Shown: positions 48,681 through 57,218 of the stretch, one piece after another
How the letters are laid out: each line of letters opens with the position of its first letter
How positions within the stretch are numbered: the first letter of the stretch is position 1
Notes under the pieces: generated by a model
The model's input: the letters and a program-made list of their open reading frames with translations, nothing else
Databases searched by the model: none
What the model was told of the DNA's origin: nothing
Translations under genes and position numbers: made by a program
Source of the DNA: an uncultured Kordia sp.
Lineage (GTDB): Bacteria > Bacteroidota > Bacteroidia > Flavobacteriales > Flavobacteriaceae
Length of the DNA: 64,000 bases
Assembly (NCBI RefSeq): GCF_947496985.1
Contig: NZ_CANMEZ010000003.1
Location: 248,001 to 312,000, forward strand
Direction: 5' to 3'

Positions 48681-49211
48681 ATGGAGTTAGAGAAACTCAT
48701 AGAAAAATTTCAACAAAAAGATGTCAAGGCATTTGAATCGTTATACACTATGTATAATGATAGCATTTTTGGGGTGATATATACAATTGTAAAGAATGAA
48801 GATATAGCTACCGAAATTTTGCAAGATGTATTTGTAAAAGCATGGAATAAAGCAGATAGTTACAATGCTGGAAAAGGTCGCTTTTTTACTTGGTTGTTAA
48901 ATATAGCAAGAAACGCGGCGATAGATAAAACACGTTCGAAATCGTTTAAGAATGCACAGCAAAACCTTGACGTTGATTTTTTCGTACATAGTATAGAAAC
49001 CAATGATAGTTTGGATGAAAAAACCAATGCAATTGGTCTTAAAAAATATGTGAGTAAACTTGCCGAGAAATGTAAAAAAATTATAGATTTTATTTATTTT
49101 AAAGGATATACACAAAAAGAAACTTCGGAAGCACTTGAAATTCCTTTAGGAACCATAAAAACTCGAAATAGAAATTGTATTAATGAACTTCGAAAAATGT
49201 TAGAAGTATAG
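48681..49211 (+). CDS. ECF-type sigma-70 family factor
   Basis: 176 aa. Region 2 is visible at residues 10-80 (FESLYTMYNDSIFGVIY, ILQDVFVKAWNKADSYN, RFFTWLLNIARNAAIDK) and region 4 at 120-172 (KIIDFIYFKGYTQKETSEAL, PLGTIKTRNRNCINELRKML). One base separates its stop from the anti-sigma start, so the two are coupled. The convergent DUF4331 and TPR genes are likely regulon neighbours, inferred from recurrence of this arrangement in flavobacteria as I recall it. Confidence 0.93.
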   Translation: MELEKLIEKFQQKDVKAFESLYTMYNDSIFGVIYTIVKNEDIATEILQDVFVKAWNKADSYNAGKGRFFTWLLNIARNAAIDKTRSKSFKNAQQNLDVDFFVHSIETNDSLDEKTNAIGLKKYVSKLAEKCKKIIDFIYFKGYTQKETSEALEIPLGTIKTRNRNCINELRKMLEV

Positions 49212-49212
49212 C

Positions 49213-50025
49213 ATGAATAGTAAAGAATACATAGCATCAGGAATATTAGAACTGTATGTAGCTGGAGCGCTTTCCGAAAAGGAAAACGAAGAAGTATATG
49301 CAATGATGCAAAAGTATCCTGAAGTAATGCAAGAAGTACTTTCTATTGAAGCGGCAATTGTACAGTTAACAGCTGCGACAAGTGCTACAGACACTACAGG
49401 CATATTTGATGTTATTCAAACAGAATTGAATCTTTCTGATGATACCTCTAGAGAAACAACGATTGTTCCAATACAAAAACCACGTTCTATATTCCGTTAT
49501 ACAGGTTGGGCTGCTGCTGTGATATTAGGAATTAGTTTGATTTATTCTGTATTGAAAACGAGCGATTTACAATCGGAACTTGAAGTTGTACAATCTGAAA
49601 AAGAAGCACTTAAAGAGCAAATTTATAAAGCAAATAACGATTTAACAGCTGCTACAAAATTGTTATCTGTGTTGCGTACAAAAGATATTATTTCTGTTCC
49701 ACTTGGTGGACAAGCGGTTTCGCCAACATCATATGCAAAAGTATATTGGGATAAAAAGGCAAATCAAGTATACTTAGATTTACAAGGATTACCAGATCCG
49801 CCAGCAGGAAAAGTATATCAAGTTTGGTCATTGACACTAAATCCGTTAACACCAACAAGTTTGGGAGTTATAGAAGGTTTTTCTTCAGACAAAGACAAAG
49901 TATTTGATGTAACAAATACAAACGAATCGGAAGCTTTCGGAATTACCTTAGAACCAGCAGGTGGAAGTGAATCGCCAACACTTGAACAGTTATACACACT
50001 TGGAGTTGTGGCTTCAAATCCATAA
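49213..50025 (+). CDS. RskA-type anti-sigma factor
   Basis: 270 aa. The N-terminal 90 residues are the cytoplasmic sigma-binding helical part (YIASGILELYVAGALSEKENEEVYAMM). A single membrane helix lies at about 96-115 (TGWAAAVILGISLIYSVL), then a short coiled coil (LEVVQSEKEALKEQIYKAN). The C-terminal domain of the RskA family has YWDKKANQVYLDLQGLPDPP and GKVYQVWSL and ends VVASNP. It should hold the preceding sigma factor inactive until a periplasmic signal. Confidence 0.9.
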   Translation: MNSKEYIASGILELYVAGALSEKENEEVYAMMQKYPEVMQEVLSIEAAIVQLTAATSATDTTGIFDVIQTELNLSDDTSRETTIVPIQKPRSIFRYTGWAAAVILGISLIYSVLKTSDLQSELEVVQSEKEALKEQIYKANNDLTAATKLLSVLRTKDIISVPLGGQAVSPTSYAKVYWDKKANQVYLDLQGLPDPPAGKVYQVWSLTLNPLTPTSLGVIEGFSSDKDKVFDVTNTNESEAFGITLEPAGGSESPTLEQLYTLGVVASNP

Positions 50026-50070
50026 TTGATTATATTCCAATACAAAAACTATCTAAAAAAAATTAAAGAA

Positions 50071-50152
50071 CGTCATTCTGAATTCCTTTTCAGAATCTCA
50101 TAAAACTCATATTCAAATATGATGAAGAATCGAATCAAGTTCGACTTGATGA
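50071..50152. repeat. Intergenic region rich in short inverted repeats
   Basis: Three small palindromic hairpins in 80 bases: TTCTGAA/TTCAGAA, CATATT/AATATG and ATCAAGT/ACTTGAT. The first, with CGTCATTC before it, looks like an intergenic repeat common in flavobacteria by recollection. Confidence 0.5.
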
Positions 50153-50176
50153 AAATTTTACTTTTTTGAAAAAAGA

Positions 50177-50200
50177 AAAGCGAACTTTACAGTCCGCTTT
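50177..50200 (-). terminator. Terminator after RiPP precursor 2
   Basis: AAAGCGAACT and AGTCCGCTTT form a 10-bp stem (one mismatch) with loop TTAC; followed on the minus strand by a T-rich run. Confidence 0.75.
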
Positions 50201-50222
50201 AAGTTTCAATTCATATATCTTT

Positions 50223-50387
50223 TTAACAAACCCAAGGGCAACTATTAAAAAATGATACACAATAATCATTTCTACATTCGGTAAGTCTGTCACTTGCGCC
50301 ACGACCTCCAATTTTGGAACCTGTAACTTCTAAATGTGAAATCGCTTTTTTGTTTAATGCTAACGATTTAAAATTTCTTTTTTTCAT
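50223..50387 (-). CDS. Class I lanthipeptide-like RiPP precursor 2
   Basis: A 54-aa peptide too short for many ORF filters. The leader MKKRNFKSLALNKKAISHLE matches the other two precursors, and IGG ends it. The core RGASDRLTECRNDYCVSFFN continues SCPWVC, giving four Cys in 26 residues, plus Ser/Thr. It ends in Cys, as many lanthipeptides do. No modification or export genes are next to it. It has its own upstream palindrome (50442) and downstream terminator (50177), so it is a complete stand-alone unit in tandem with precursor 3. Confidence 0.75.
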   Translation of the reverse strand: MKKRNFKSLALNKKAISHLEVTGSKIGGRGASDRLTECRNDYCVSFFNSCPWVC

Positions 50388-50441
50388 GGTATAATTGTTT
50401 GGTTAAACAGCTAAAAGTTAAAAAGAAGAAGCTAAAGTAGT

Positions 50442-50458
50442 TTACGGGATTACCTTAA
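50442..50458 (-). promoter_or_regulatory. Imperfect palindrome upstream of RiPP precursor 2
   Basis: On the + strand TTACGG-GATTA-CCTTAA, 54 bases from the ATG. 14 of 17 bases equal the element before precursor 3, which sits at exactly the same distance from its ATG. Confidence 0.55.
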
Positions 50459-50493
50459 TTAACAGTTTTTTAGCTGCCACCTTTATAAATATA

Positions 50494-50522
50494 AAAAGAC
50501 ACTTTGTTGTAAAGTGTCTTTT
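50494..50522 (-). terminator. Terminator after RiPP precursor 3
   Basis: AAAAGACACTTT pairs perfectly with AAAGTGTCTTTT around GTTGT: 12-bp stem, 5-base loop, T-run in both directions. Confidence 0.9.
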
Positions 50523-50562
50523 CAATTAATAGAACTAATCTTGTCTACTAAAAAGTTCGTTT

Positions 50563-50748
50563 TTAATCTTCACATCTAACCAAAATGCTTGCAAGATCAC
50601 AATTTGGATGGTATGTTCTTTTACAAAGAATTTGTCCATTTGGAAGTGGATAAGATGTAAAAACAGAACCGCCTTTTGGCGAAGCTGGATCAAAATTAGA
50701 AATTTCTGTTTTGTTTAATTTCAAAGATTTAAGACTCTTTTTTTTCAT
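50563..50748 (-). CDS. Class I lanthipeptide-like RiPP precursor 3
   Basis: 61 aa. The leader MKKKSLKSLKLNKTEISNF and KGG are the same type as the other two precursors. The core is SVFTSYPLPNGQILCKRTYH followed by PNCDLASILVRCED, with three Cys and several Ser/Thr. It is the upstream member of a tandem pair with precursor 2 on the minus strand. Each has its own palindrome and terminator, so this is a duplicated cassette rather than an operon. Confidence 0.75.
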   Translation of the reverse strand: MKKKSLKSLKLNKTEISNFDPASPKGGSVFTSYPLPNGQILCKRTYHPNCDLASILVRCED

Positions 50749-50802
50749 GGTAGGTATTTTTTTAAATTATGTTTAAATGTATTGAAATTGGATTGTTTAG
50801 AG

Positions 50803-50819
50803 TTACGGGATGGCCGTAA
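50803..50819 (-). promoter_or_regulatory. Palindrome upstream of RiPP precursor 3
   Basis: TTACGG-GATGG-CCGTAA, perfect 6-bp arms with 5-base spacer, 54 bases from the ATG. Probable binding site for a shared regulator. Confidence 0.6.
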
Positions 50820-50836
50820 AATATAGGTGAGTTAAA

Positions 50837-50861
50837 AAGACACTTCATCGTGAAGTGCCTT
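50837..50861 (-). terminator. Terminator after the TPR lipoprotein gene
   Basis: CACTTCA/TGAAGTG plus AAG/CTT with one mismatch around TCG, downstream of the minus-strand TPR gene. Its sequence resembles the terminator at 50494. Confidence 0.65.
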
Positions 50862-50916
50862 CCAATCAATAAAAACCAATCACTTAACGAAAGTTAATTC
50901 TTTAATAACTAACGAA

Positions 50917-52212
50917 TTATAATCGCTGTATTTTTTCTGTCATAATAGGACCTAGTTCAAAACTACTTTCTAGTAATTCAGCTTTTATCTCCGAAACTGT
51001 TTCTGTATGTCCATTTGCTTTTAAAATTTCAGCAACATGATACATAGCAATAGGTTCAAACGTTTTGTCGATGACATGAGTTTGAATAACTTCTAAGGCT
51101 TTAGCCGAATTACCATGTAAATGATACGTCCAAGCTAATAAATCATAAGATTGCGCAGTTGGACGCAGTTTTACTTCATGTTGCGCAATTTCCAATGCTT
51201 TCTCCGTATTATTTAACTCTTCTGATAAAACTGTAATCGCGTACGAAGTATACATTACACCATAATTTTCATCTTGAATCGCATCCATAAACGCTTGAAT
51301 GTTTTTTTCTTTTTCTGCATTATTCCCCATGTATTCTGCAATTTCTGCTTTCAATAAGTAATAATCAGGTGCTATGTGTTGTGACATGATGGTATTTAAA
51401 ATTCGTAATGCTTCTACTGAGTTTTTCTCATGAGAGAATACAATCCAAGCAATTCCTTTTTTTGCATATGCATCATTTGAATCTAATTCCAAAGCTTTTA
51501 AATAATGATTGTACGCATCTTTAATTCTTCCCGCATGACCGTAAAAATCTCCCAAATTTGTATAAGACCATTGTTTTAAATAAGTATTATTAGCATCTTC
51601 AGCTTTCAACTTTGCTTTCTCCATTACTTTAATGGCTGCCATCAATTTTCCTTCATGATCGTACCATTTGGATAATCGAATCAAAGCATCAAAACTGTAT
51701 TCGTTTTTAAAATGATTTAAATACTGTTCGGCTTTCTCAATATTTCCAAGTTCAAGATGTACATCAAAAAGCATCTTTTGTGTTGCTTGTAAATTTTCGC
51801 CTAATATTTCAGCTTTTTTTAATAATGTCAATCCTTCTTGAAAACGATGTTGCGAAATATAGTTTCGAACTAAACTTCTTATATAATTTGCGTTTTGATA
51901 CTTTGTGCGTTCATTCAGCAATTCTAAATGTTTAGAAGCCGCAATCAAACTTGAAATATTTCCAGTTGTGGCAAATAACTGCGAATGTGAACTAGCTATT
52001 TTGGCATGATAAGGAAATTGATTTGGTGCTTTTTCAAGCTTTTCTAACCAAAATTCTTTAATCTCTTTCGCATTAATACTGTTTTTATTTTCAGCAACTT
52101 CTAAATAGCTATTATACGATTCAGCAGTTGTAATTTTTTGTGAAGGAGTAGATGTACAACTCATAACAAGCATACAGATTCCAAGAATTTGAAAGGCAGT
52201 TTTAGGATTCAT
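50917..52212 (-). CDS. TPR-repeat lipoprotein
   Basis: 431 aa from the ATG at 52212, which opens a lipoprotein signal (ILGICMLVMSC). The protein is a chain of TPR-like helix pairs, for example LGNIEKAEQYLNHFKNEYSF, YTNLGDFYGHAGRIKDAYNH, KALELDSNDAYAKKGIAWI and LAWTYHLHGNSAKALEVI. It should be a periplasmic-side scaffold. It is the third gene of a minus-strand group with two DUF4331-type genes, 112 bases downstream of the second. Confidence 0.8.
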   Translation of the reverse strand: MNPKTAFQILGICMLVMSCTSTPSQKITTAESYNSYLEVAENKNSINAKEIKEFWLEKLEKAPNQFPYHAKIASSHSQLFATTGNISSLIAASKHLELLNERTKYQNANYIRSLVRNYISQHRFQEGLTLLKKAEILGENLQATQKMLFDVHLELGNIEKAEQYLNHFKNEYSFDALIRLSKWYDHEGKLMAAIKVMEKAKLKAEDANNTYLKQWSYTNLGDFYGHAGRIKDAYNHYLKALELDSNDAYAKKGIAWIVFSHEKNSVEALRILNTIMSQHIAPDYYLLKAEIAEYMGNNAEKEKNIQAFMDAIQDENYGVMYTSYAITVLSEELNNTEKALEIAQHEVKLRPTAQSYDLLAWTYHLHGNSAKALEVIQTHVIDKTFEPIAMYHVAEILKANGHTETVSEIKAELLESSFELGPIMTEKIQRL

Positions 52213-52324
52213 TAGTTTGATTTTTAGATGTTTAATAATTAAATGAGAGAGCATTTAGCATGATCGCTAAAAACTAATTAAGACAACAAATTGTTAGGCT
52301 AAATGCTCTCAACAGCAAGTTAAA

Positions 52325-52882
52325 TTACCACGGCGTGGCTAAGTATGGAAATGAGGACAAAAAAGGTTTGTCGTTAGCGTCAACATGATCATCAGAAAGA
52401 TTTGGGTTTTCTGTGAAGTCTTCGCCTCCAAAAATTAATAATAATTCTACCGTAATAACATCATCTGCTAACGCACGACCTGTTAATACATTTGTTCCAT
52501 CGTAAAAAGTAGTTGTGCCATCTAAAGAAACATTCAATACATCTGTTGCTAATAATCCTGTAAAAGCTGCTGCATCTTGTCCTAAAGCATTTTGATCTCC
52601 AGTATTTGCGAACGCTGGACTTAAACCTGTTAAATTGGTTTGAAACATGCTCTGAAAAGCTGCATTCTGTTGCGATGGTATTGTGGTATTAAATAGATCT
52701 TTACTAGTAGAAGAAACAAACACAGTATTCACTGCGGGTCTTCCCATTTGATCTTGCTGAGCAAAAGTTCCTGAGAAATCTGGCGTATTGTCAATAACAA
52801 TTGTATTATCGTCTGAAGAACAACTTGTAAGTGTAAAAGCGCTTATAAGTACGATTCCTAAAATTGATTGTATAGTTTTCAT
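52325..52882 (-). CDS. DUF4331-like lipoprotein, C-terminal half type
   Basis: 185 aa lipoprotein (signal VLISAFTLTSC, then SSDD). The segment GRPAVNTVFVSSTSKDLFNT and the closing part DDVITVELLLIFGGE, DHVDANDKPFLSSFPYLATP resemble the C-terminal half of DUF4331 proteins. The companion upstream gene holds the N-terminal half type, so this family appears as two separate lipid-anchored and secreted proteins. Function unknown. Confidence 0.7.
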   Translation of the reverse strand: MKTIQSILGIVLISAFTLTSCSSDDNTIVIDNTPDFSGTFAQQDQMGRPAVNTVFVSSTSKDLFNTTIPSQQNAAFQSMFQTNLTGLSPAFANTGDQNALGQDAAAFTGLLATDVLNVSLDGTTTFYDGTNVLTGRALADDVITVELLLIFGGEDFTENPNLSDDHVDANDKPFLSSFPYLATPW

Positions 52883-52915
52883 TGTGATATCTTTTTTTGT
52901 GTAAATTTTTAATGA

Positions 52916-53566
52916 TTATTGTTTTCCTTTGGCTTCAACCCAAACATTGATTGTTCCTGAACCACCAATTTGAGATTTTGGCACTTCTACAACAATGGAT
53001 AACACATTGGAACCTGCGAAGGTGTCAGTTCCAGGATCATTGAAGGAAGTTGCGTTTCCGGCAATGATTTCACCATATTGAGCAAAATCCATAAAGAATG
53101 GATCGTCTCTTGGGCCAGCAAAAAATTGCATTCCGTTATTCGTTTCTACAATAGCATTGCTACCATACGGAGTAATATCTACTGAAGAAGTAGTGGCAGA
53201 AGTTTCAATAACACTATTCAAACCTGTAGCACTTGGTGCTACAGGGCCAAAAAAGTACATTTTATCTCCTCTAGGAATTGCTTGAATCACTAAATCTTCA
53301 ATATTGTCTCCCGTAGTATCAATATTAATTTCGATTAAAGTGTTTTCATCGAATGAAGCTGCTGAAGTAGCGGTCGGACTCAATAACCCTTGTGTGTTTA
53401 CTACAAATGCAATAGCATTTGTATTTGCACCCTGAAAGGCATAGAAATCTGTAATATCAGAAGTTGTTCCTTGTACTGCTGGCGCATCAATATGATCGGC
53501 GGCAATTAAAAAGAAACTTCCAATCAATACAATACTGATTCCTAAAATGGTTGTTACTCGTTTCAT
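52916..53566 (-). CDS. DUF4331-like secreted protein, N-terminal half type
   Basis: 216 aa with a signal peptide ending near FFLIAA, then ADHIDAPAVQGTTSDITDFY, the hallmark DUF4331 N-terminus (HxDAP). The C-terminal half has DPFFMDFAQYGEI and VPKSQIGGSGTINVWVEAKG. The gene starts the minus-strand group DUF4331-DUF4331-TPR, whose 5' region (53567-53856) is shared with divergent ettA. Confidence 0.8.
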   Translation of the reverse strand: MKRVTTILGISIVLIGSFFLIAADHIDAPAVQGTTSDITDFYAFQGANTNAIAFVVNTQGLLSPTATSAASFDENTLIEINIDTTGDNIEDLVIQAIPRGDKMYFFGPVAPSATGLNSVIETSATTSSVDITPYGSNAIVETNNGMQFFAGPRDDPFFMDFAQYGEIIAGNATSFNDPGTDTFAGSNVLSIVVEVPKSQIGGSGTINVWVEAKGKQ

Positions 53567-53819
53567 AATTTAAAGTTTAATTAGATTTTTACTGTTTGGA
53601 ATTATATACGAGAGCAATGACAAGACGGTTTTTTAAAAATGCATTTTTAAAAAAAAAAAATATAAAAACCCATCGCTTTAAAATTTTAACATACTGTTTA
53701 TTAGTTGTTTGTGTGGTTTTTGGGAAAGACAATATTTTATGAAAAAATAATCGTTAAACTATTTAATCGTTTAATTTTTCAATCCTAAATTTATATGTGC
53801 GAATGCTACGACAATTATG

Positions 53820-53827
53820 TATATTTG
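53820..53827 (+). promoter_or_regulatory. Candidate -7 box before ettA
   Basis: TATATTTG is an exact TAnnTTTG match 29 bases before the ATG at 53857; no clear -33 element. Confidence 0.35.
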
Positions 53828-53856
53828 CTGTAAAGCAATTAAATTAAAGTATAATT

Positions 53857-55548
53857 ATGTCAGACGATAAGAAAGTTATCTTTTCAATGAATAGGGTTTC
53901 TAAAACCTATCAAAGTACTAACAAACAAGTTTTAAAAGATATATACCTAAGTTTTTTCTACGGAGCTAAAATCGGGATTCTTGGTCTCAATGGTTCTGGT
54001 AAATCTACCTTACTAAAAATTATAGCTGGTGTAGAGAAAAATTACCAAGGAGATGTTACATTTTCACCAGGTTATAAAGTAGGTTACCTAGAGCAAGAAC
54101 CACAACTTGATGAAACAAAAACGGTGATGGAAGTTGTAAAAGAAGGTGTTGCTGAAACAGTTGCCATTCTTGATGAATACAACAAAATTAACGATATGTT
54201 TGGCTTGGAAGAAGTATATTCTGATGCAGACAAAATGGACAAGTTGATGGCACAACAAGCAGATTTGCAAGATAAAATTGATGCTTCAAACGCTTGGGAA
54301 TTAGATACAAAACTTGAAATTGCAATGGATGCTTTGCGTACGCCAGAACCAGATAAATTGATTGGTGTACTCTCTGGAGGAGAACGTCGTCGTGTAGCTT
54401 TATGTCGCTTACTATTACAAGAACCAGAAATCTTATTATTAGATGAGCCTACCAACCACTTGGATGCAGAATCTGTACATTGGTTAGAACATCATTTAGC
54501 ACAATACAAAGGAACTGTAATTGCGGTAACGCATGATAGATATTTCTTAGATAATGTTGCTGGTTGGATTTTAGAATTAGATAGAGGAGAAGGAATTCCA
54601 TGGAAAGGAAACTATTCTTCTTGGTTAGATCAGAAATCTACCCGTATGGCGCAAGAAAGCAAAACAGCTTCTAAACGTCAGAAAACATTAGAACGAGAAT
54701 TAGAATGGGTTCGCCAAGGTGCAAAAGGTCGTCAAACAAAACAAAAAGCACGTTTGAAGAACTATGACAAATTGATGAGTCAAGATCAAAAGCAAATGGA
54801 CGCGAAACTGGAAATCTACATTCCAAATGGTCCACGTTTAGGAACAAATGTGATTGAAGCTACAGGAGTTTCCAAAGCTTTTGGGGATAAATTATTATAC
54901 GAAGATTTAAACTTCAACTTACCACAAGCAGGAATTGTTGGTGTTATTGGTCCAAATGGAGCAGGAAAAACGACTATTTTCAAAATGATTATGGGTGAAG
55001 AAGCGCCAGATAAAGGAAACTTTACGGTTGGAGAAACGGCAAAAATCGCGTATGTAGATCAGTCGCACTCTAATATTAATCCTGATAAATCAATTTGGGC
55101 AAACTTTTCAGATGAGCAAGAATTAGTTATGATGGGCGGAAAGCAAGTAAATTCTAGAGCGTATTTAAGTCGATTTAATTTTGCTGGAAGTGAACAAAAT
55201 AAAAAGGTAAGTACACTTTCAGGTGGAGAGCGTAACCGTTTACATTTAGCTATGACGCTAAAGGAAGAAGGAAATGTTTTATTACTAGATGAGCCAACAA
55301 ACGACTTGGATGTAAACACATTAAGAGCTTTGGAAGAAGGTTTAGAGAACTTTGCAGGTTGTGCAGTAGTGATTTCGCATGATAGATGGTTTTTAGATCG
55401 TATCTGTACACATATCTTAGCTTTTGAAGGAGATTCGCAAGTATATTTCTTTGAAGGAAGCTTCTCAGATTATGAAGAAAATAAAAAGAAACGTTTAGGT
55501 GGTGATTTAATGCCGAAGCGTATTAAATATAAGAAGTTGATTCGATAA
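53857..55548 (+). CDS. ettA: Energy-dependent translational throttle protein (ABC-F ATPase)
   Basis: 563 aa ABC-F protein with two ATP-binding domains and no membrane part. Domain 1: Walker A GLNGSGKSTLLK, signature LSGGERRRVALC, Walker B LLLDEPTNHLDAESV. The P-site tRNA interaction linker region is rich in basic residues (RQGAKGRQTKQKARLKNYD). Domain 2: GPNGAGKTTIFK, LSGGERNRLHLA, LLLDEPTNDLDVNTL. EttA binds the ribosomal E site and gates translation by energy state. Start, length and the SMNRVSKTYQ N-terminus all fit EttA rather than other ABC-F members. Confidence 0.93.
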   Translation: MSDDKKVIFSMNRVSKTYQSTNKQVLKDIYLSFFYGAKIGILGLNGSGKSTLLKIIAGVEKNYQGDVTFSPGYKVGYLEQEPQLDETKTVMEVVKEGVAETVAILDEYNKINDMFGLEEVYSDADKMDKLMAQQADLQDKIDASNAWELDTKLEIAMDALRTPEPDKLIGVLSGGERRRVALCRLLLQEPEILLLDEPTNHLDAESVHWLEHHLAQYKGTVIAVTHDRYFLDNVAGWILELDRGEGIPWKGNYSSWLDQKSTRMAQESKTASKRQKTLERELEWVRQGAKGRQTKQKARLKNYDKLMSQDQKQMDAKLEIYIPNGPRLGTNVIEATGVSKAFGDKLLYEDLNFNLPQAGIVGVIGPNGAGKTTIFKMIMGEEAPDKGNFTVGETAKIAYVDQSHSNINPDKSIWANFSDEQELVMMGGKQVNSRAYLSRFNFAGSEQNKKVSTLSGGERNRLHLAMTLKEEGNVLLLDEPTNDLDVNTLRALEEGLENFAGCAVVISHDRWFLDRICTHILAFEGDSQVYFFEGSFSDYEENKKKRLGGDLMPKRIKYKKLIR

Positions 55549-55563
55549 TTGATTAACTTTAAT

Positions 55564-55634
55564 TGTCACATCGAGCGCAGTCGAGATGCCTTTAATACTA
55601 AAAGAGTTTCTCGACTGCGCTTGAAATGACACAT
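55564..55634. repeat. Imperfect inverted repeat with TCGAGCGCAGTCGAGA arms
   Basis: The left arm carries TCGAGCGCAGTCGAGA within a TGTCA context; the right arm is its near reverse complement (TCTCGACTGCGCTTGAAATG). About 30 bases separate them. A repeat of this type occurs between genes in many flavobacteria by recollection; it is followed by a normal terminator. Confidence 0.7.
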
Positions 55635-55643
55635 GTAAAACCA

Positions 55644-55670
55644 AAAACCCTTGCAATTTGCGAGGGTTTT
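55644..55670. terminator. Bidirectional terminator between ettA and the PLD-like gene
   Basis: AAAACCCTTGC pairs with GCGAGGGTTTT (one G-T pair) around a 5-base loop; A/T-runs on both sides. Confidence 0.8.
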
Positions 55671-55674
55671 AACT

Positions 55675-56565
55675 TTATAAGATTGGATTTCTCATGCTAG
55701 TTTTACCATTACTTCTTTTGCCAGTTTTGTGACAATAATTTTCACCATAATCATAGTTTTCAAATTGACTCCAAGTTTTGTAAGCATTGTAAGAAAATGG
55801 TCTTTCAGGGTTAAAAGGAATTTGCTCGCCAGTTCTTATACAAAACCCGTGGAATTGTTTCTTTTCTTTACGTTGATATCTTGATGCAGTTGATTTTTTC
55901 TGTTCAGAGCGGTCTTGTCTTTGTGGTTTTTTATTAAATACTTTATCAATATCCGTAATATGCTCGTTTTCAAACTCACATAAGCTTTTTGAGTCATATT
56001 TTTCACCTCTAAAAAAACTATCAGAAATATCAAATATTGTAGAAGAATCTAGATACGATTTAGTTAAGCCAAACATTTTTTTCTTGTAACGTGGTCTTTT
56101 TAAAAAAACTACTTCACTCTTTTCGAAAATCAACTCATTTGTAAATCTTTCTGTTTCTTCAAATAATTTATCAATTGGATTAAGAACTGTTTTACTAAAA
56201 TATACACCATATTCAATATTATTAACTAAGGAGTAGTCATAAAGATTTAAAGAAGTTATTAAACCTTCTCTTTCATTACAATAATGTTTTGCATGTAAAT
56301 CTTTTAAATATAAAATAGAGATGTTTTTAAATTCTTTAAAATAGTCAAAATCGTTTTTATTGAAACTATCGTATTTAGAATTTTCATTTTTACCGAAAAT
56401 CAAATGTATTTTTACTTCATGTCCAGTTTTAATTTTTTCAAAAATACTTTTTACATGATTATCTAGTTTTATATACGGAGAAATAATTATGACATATTTT
56501 TTAGCATTCCATATGATGTCAGTTAACTTATCTTCAAGTTTTTTTCCTGTTAAAAAATTACTCAT
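55675..56565 (-). CDS. Phospholipase D-like domain protein with Cys/His C-terminal region
   Basis: 296 aa, cytoplasmic. One HKD-like motif is visible in KDLHAKHYCNEREGLITSLN (H-x-K-x4-E, with Glu in place of Asp), preceded by the beta strands of a PLD fold (KYVIIISPYIKLDNHVKSIF). With one motif it would act as a dimer. The C-terminal 80 residues are basic and contain GFCIRTGEQIPFNPERP and NYCHKTGKRS, a possible zinc-binding tail. PLD-like proteins of this size are nucleases or phosphodiesterases; the exact role is unknown. No partner restriction gene is adjacent. Confidence 0.7.
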   Translation of the reverse strand: MSNFLTGKKLEDKLTDIIWNAKKYVIIISPYIKLDNHVKSIFEKIKTGHEVKIHLIFGKNENSKYDSFNKNDFDYFKEFKNISILYLKDLHAKHYCNEREGLITSLNLYDYSLVNNIEYGVYFSKTVLNPIDKLFEETERFTNELIFEKSEVVFLKRPRYKKKMFGLTKSYLDSSTIFDISDSFFRGEKYDSKSLCEFENEHITDIDKVFNKKPQRQDRSEQKKSTASRYQRKEKKQFHGFCIRTGEQIPFNPERPFSYNAYKTWSQFENYDYGENYCHKTGKRSNGKTSMRNPIL

Positions 56566-56646
56566 TATTCTACTTTATTTTTTATAAAAGTAAGATAATG
56601 GATACTATTTTGCAATGAGGTTTCCCGTAAGATAAAAAGAATCATA

Positions 56647-57192
56647 TTACTCTTTACAAGAAGCTTCTTCAAAAACACCAGTTAGCCAATCATTTACAAT
56701 ACAATCTAGAATAATATGTACGCGTGGTTGATCACTATTGTTTTTGACTTCGTGCTCGAGATGAAAATTACAATACCAACATTCGCCTTCTTTCATCTTT
56801 ATAACTTCGTCATTAACTATTATTTCTACCTTATCATTGGTGTATATAGGAATATGAAGTCGCACTTGTCCCATTTCAAAACTATAACCAGTATCTCTAT
56901 GTTTTTGAATACTTGCGCCAGGATCTAAAGTGTGAATGCGAAAAGTTTCTACTTGACATTCAAATTTCTCAAACATAGAAAGTAAATAGGGACATTTTTT
57001 GAGTGCATCATTCGGTAAGAAAATAGGAAGTCCATCATCGCCAATAATTGGTTCTATAAAGTGTATAAGCCATAATGTTTCTAGCATTACGGAAGAATTA
57101 TAAATATCTTGATAGTCCGTTTTTGAAAATTGAGAAAGTTCTTTTTTTATGATTTCTACATCAAATTCAAAAGGTAATTTTAGTGCATTCAT
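56647..57192 (-). CDS. Aspartyl/asparaginyl beta-hydroxylase-like oxygenase
   Basis: 181 aa of the Asp_Arg_Hydrox (PF05118) type. The Fe site is in QKHRDTGYSFEMGQVRLHIP (first His and Asp nearby) and LEHEVKNNSDQPRVHIILDC (second His, then the 2-oxoglutarate-binding Arg). Core strands: EIIVNDEVIKMKEGECWYCN. Soluble. Substrate unknown. Starts 15 bases downstream of the VOC gene's end in the same direction? No: it lies next to and upstream-adjacent of that gene's far side, with 26 bases between the two coding regions on the minus strand, where the VOC gene is transcribed first. Confidence 0.8.
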   Translation of the reverse strand: MNALKLPFEFDVEIIKKELSQFSKTDYQDIYNSSVMLETLWLIHFIEPIIGDDGLPIFLPNDALKKCPYLLSMFEKFECQVETFRIHTLDPGASIQKHRDTGYSFEMGQVRLHIPIYTNDKVEIIVNDEVIKMKEGECWYCNFHLEHEVKNNSDQPRVHIILDCIVNDWLTGVFEEASCKE

Positions 57193-57218
57193 ATAGGTAA
57201 GGTACGCAGTTTTTATAA

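Noticed and set aside
50494-50522. Palindrome as an operator for the RiPP genes
   Set aside because: The 12-bp stem with tight loop and T-run is a terminator; the TTACGG sites fit an operator better.
55564-55634. The inverted repeat after ettA as the end of an insertion sequence
   Set aside because: No transposase or second end is present; it resembles an intergenic repeat common in the family.
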